Below are positions 63,546-64,000 of a stretch of 64,000 bases of DNA, one piece after another. The first letter of the stretch is position 1. The number at the start of each line of letters is the position of its first letter. The notes beneath the pieces are model-generated. The model did not search any database, was not told the DNA's origin, and saw only the letters and a program-made list of their open reading frames with translations. The position numbers and the translations under genes are program-made. This DNA is from a virus. Where the stretch lies: positions 1 through 64,000 of the IMG/VR virus record IMGVR_UViG_3300045996_002876; one strand, 5' to 3'.

Positions 63546-64000
63546 GTGAGCTACGACCCGCCCGAGAGTGACCCGCCCGCCCCGTCGCCGTCTCAGGACG
63601 GCGACGGGGCCCCGGCCCCCGAGCGGCCCGCGTACGGGGACGAGCGGGACGCCCTGCCCGAGACGGCCGTGTTCCACATGGGCCCCGGCCAGGGCCTTCA
63701 AGAAGTTTCCTTGACGTCCAAGACGGTCGAGGAGAAGAAGGGGACGGCCTCCAAGACTCACAAGCTCCGCCTGTTCTACCAGGAGCGGGCCGCCGAGATC
63801 CTCCAGAAGCGGCTCGACGGGTGGACGATCCGCCAGCTGGCCGCCCACTTCGAGGTCACCCAGGGGACCATCCACAAGGTCCTGACCAAGGAGTACGGGC
63901 GGCTCGAGCGGAACACCCGCGAGACGATGGACCATCTCAAGATGATCCACCGGGAGCGGCTCGAGTTCATGTACAAGGCCCTGGTCCCCCTGATCGCCAA
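63546..64000 (+). CDS. Probable small terminase subunit (partial, runs off the window)
   Basis: At least 151 residues are present. The first 50 are Pro/Asp-rich. After that there is a helix-turn-helix (DGWTIRQLAAHFEVTQGTIH, about residues 96-115) and a charged helix. Small terminases bind the packaging site through such an HTH. The resolvase upstream and the portal at the other end of the window fit. GTG start. It may instead be another HTH regulator. Confidence 0.6.
   Translation, partial: MSYDPPESDPPAPSPSQDGDGAPAPERPAYGDERDALPETAVFHMGPGQGLQEVSLTSKTVEEKKGTASKTHKLRLFYQERAAEILQKRLDGWTIRQLAAHFEVTQGTIHKVLTKEYGRLERNTRETMDHLKMIHRERLEFMYKALVPLIA
63698..63714 (+). promoter_or_regulatory. Perfect TCAAG-N7-CTTGA dyad inside the small terminase candidate
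   Basis: Both half-sites match exactly and the spacing is 7, as at 46759 and 56746. TTGACG overlaps it but no -10 box is seen 16-18 bases further on. It may be an operator, a DNA site for the terminase, or chance. Confidence 0.5.

Noticed and set aside
1-64000. CRISPR array
   Set aside because: No regularly spaced direct repeats of suitable length were seen; short tandem repeats (3966-4003, 58601-58636) are too short and contiguous.
1-64000. Adenylosuccinate synthetase-like PurZ
   Set aside because: Looked for because of the nucleotide module at 57.3-58.8 kb; no protein with its motifs is present in the window.

Overview
The window is almost entirely genome of a tailed, temperate double-stranded DNA phage with an HK97-type head and a siphovirus-like tail module. 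It is very GC-rich: most third codon positions are G or C. Several passenger genes (small secreted proteins and two proteins with CxxCH haem motifs) have the look of planctomycete (Gemmata-like) genes. I therefore infer a planctomycete host; that is inference from sequence style only.

Layout. 1-0.64 kb: hairpins and a strong late-type promoter. 0.64-24.5 kb (rightward): portal, an SGNH esterase, prohead protease, small virion or fibre proteins, major capsid protein, head-tail connectors, tail tube, a tail chaperone pair with a probable -1 frameshift, a short tape-measure candidate, further virion proteins, a GT9-like transferase with a methyltransferase, small membrane proteins and a cysteine peptidase. 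Two single leftward genes (17.3 and 22.1 kb) sit inside this block as passengers with a shared promoter-like motif. 24.5-27.5 kb: three secreted cargo proteins, two with a c-type haem motif. 27.5-29.5 kb: a leftward gene, a gene-poor stretch and the tyrosine integrase (likely attP region). 29.5-46.6 kb (leftward): accessory genes, including two HNH endonucleases, a metallophosphoesterase, a secreted trypsin-like protease, a GroES-like co-chaperonin, three oversize tRNA-like elements, a tightly overlapped array of about fifteen small unknown genes, and a YqaJ-type exonuclease. 46.8-64 kb (rightward): RecT-like annealing protein, SSB-like protein, primase-helicase, a phosphoribosyltransferase-like protein, an HslV/proteasome-like hydrolase, family A DNA polymerase, Dam-like methylase, LexA-type DNA-binding proteins, nucleotide-pool enzymes, PhoH-like ATPase, dUTPase, RuvC-like resolvase and the start of a probable small terminase gene.

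How it fits together. The right edge stops in the small terminase candidate and the left edge begins just before the portal, so the large terminase is the obvious missing piece. The record looks like a circular or permuted phage genome opened near the terminase-portal junction, not an integrated prophage: integrase lies in the middle with phage genes on both sides and no host DNA is seen. The exonuclease and the RecT/SSB genes diverge from one control region at 46.62-46.81 kb. A repeated dyad (TCAAG-N7-CTTGA and near matches) lies at or beside promoters at 0.55, 9.84, 46.77, 53.11 and 56.75 kb, which suggests one regulator links the late and replication operons. Leftward accessory genes often have purine-rich ribosome-binding sites, while many rightward structural genes start in a C-rich context with no visible Shine-Dalgarno sequence.
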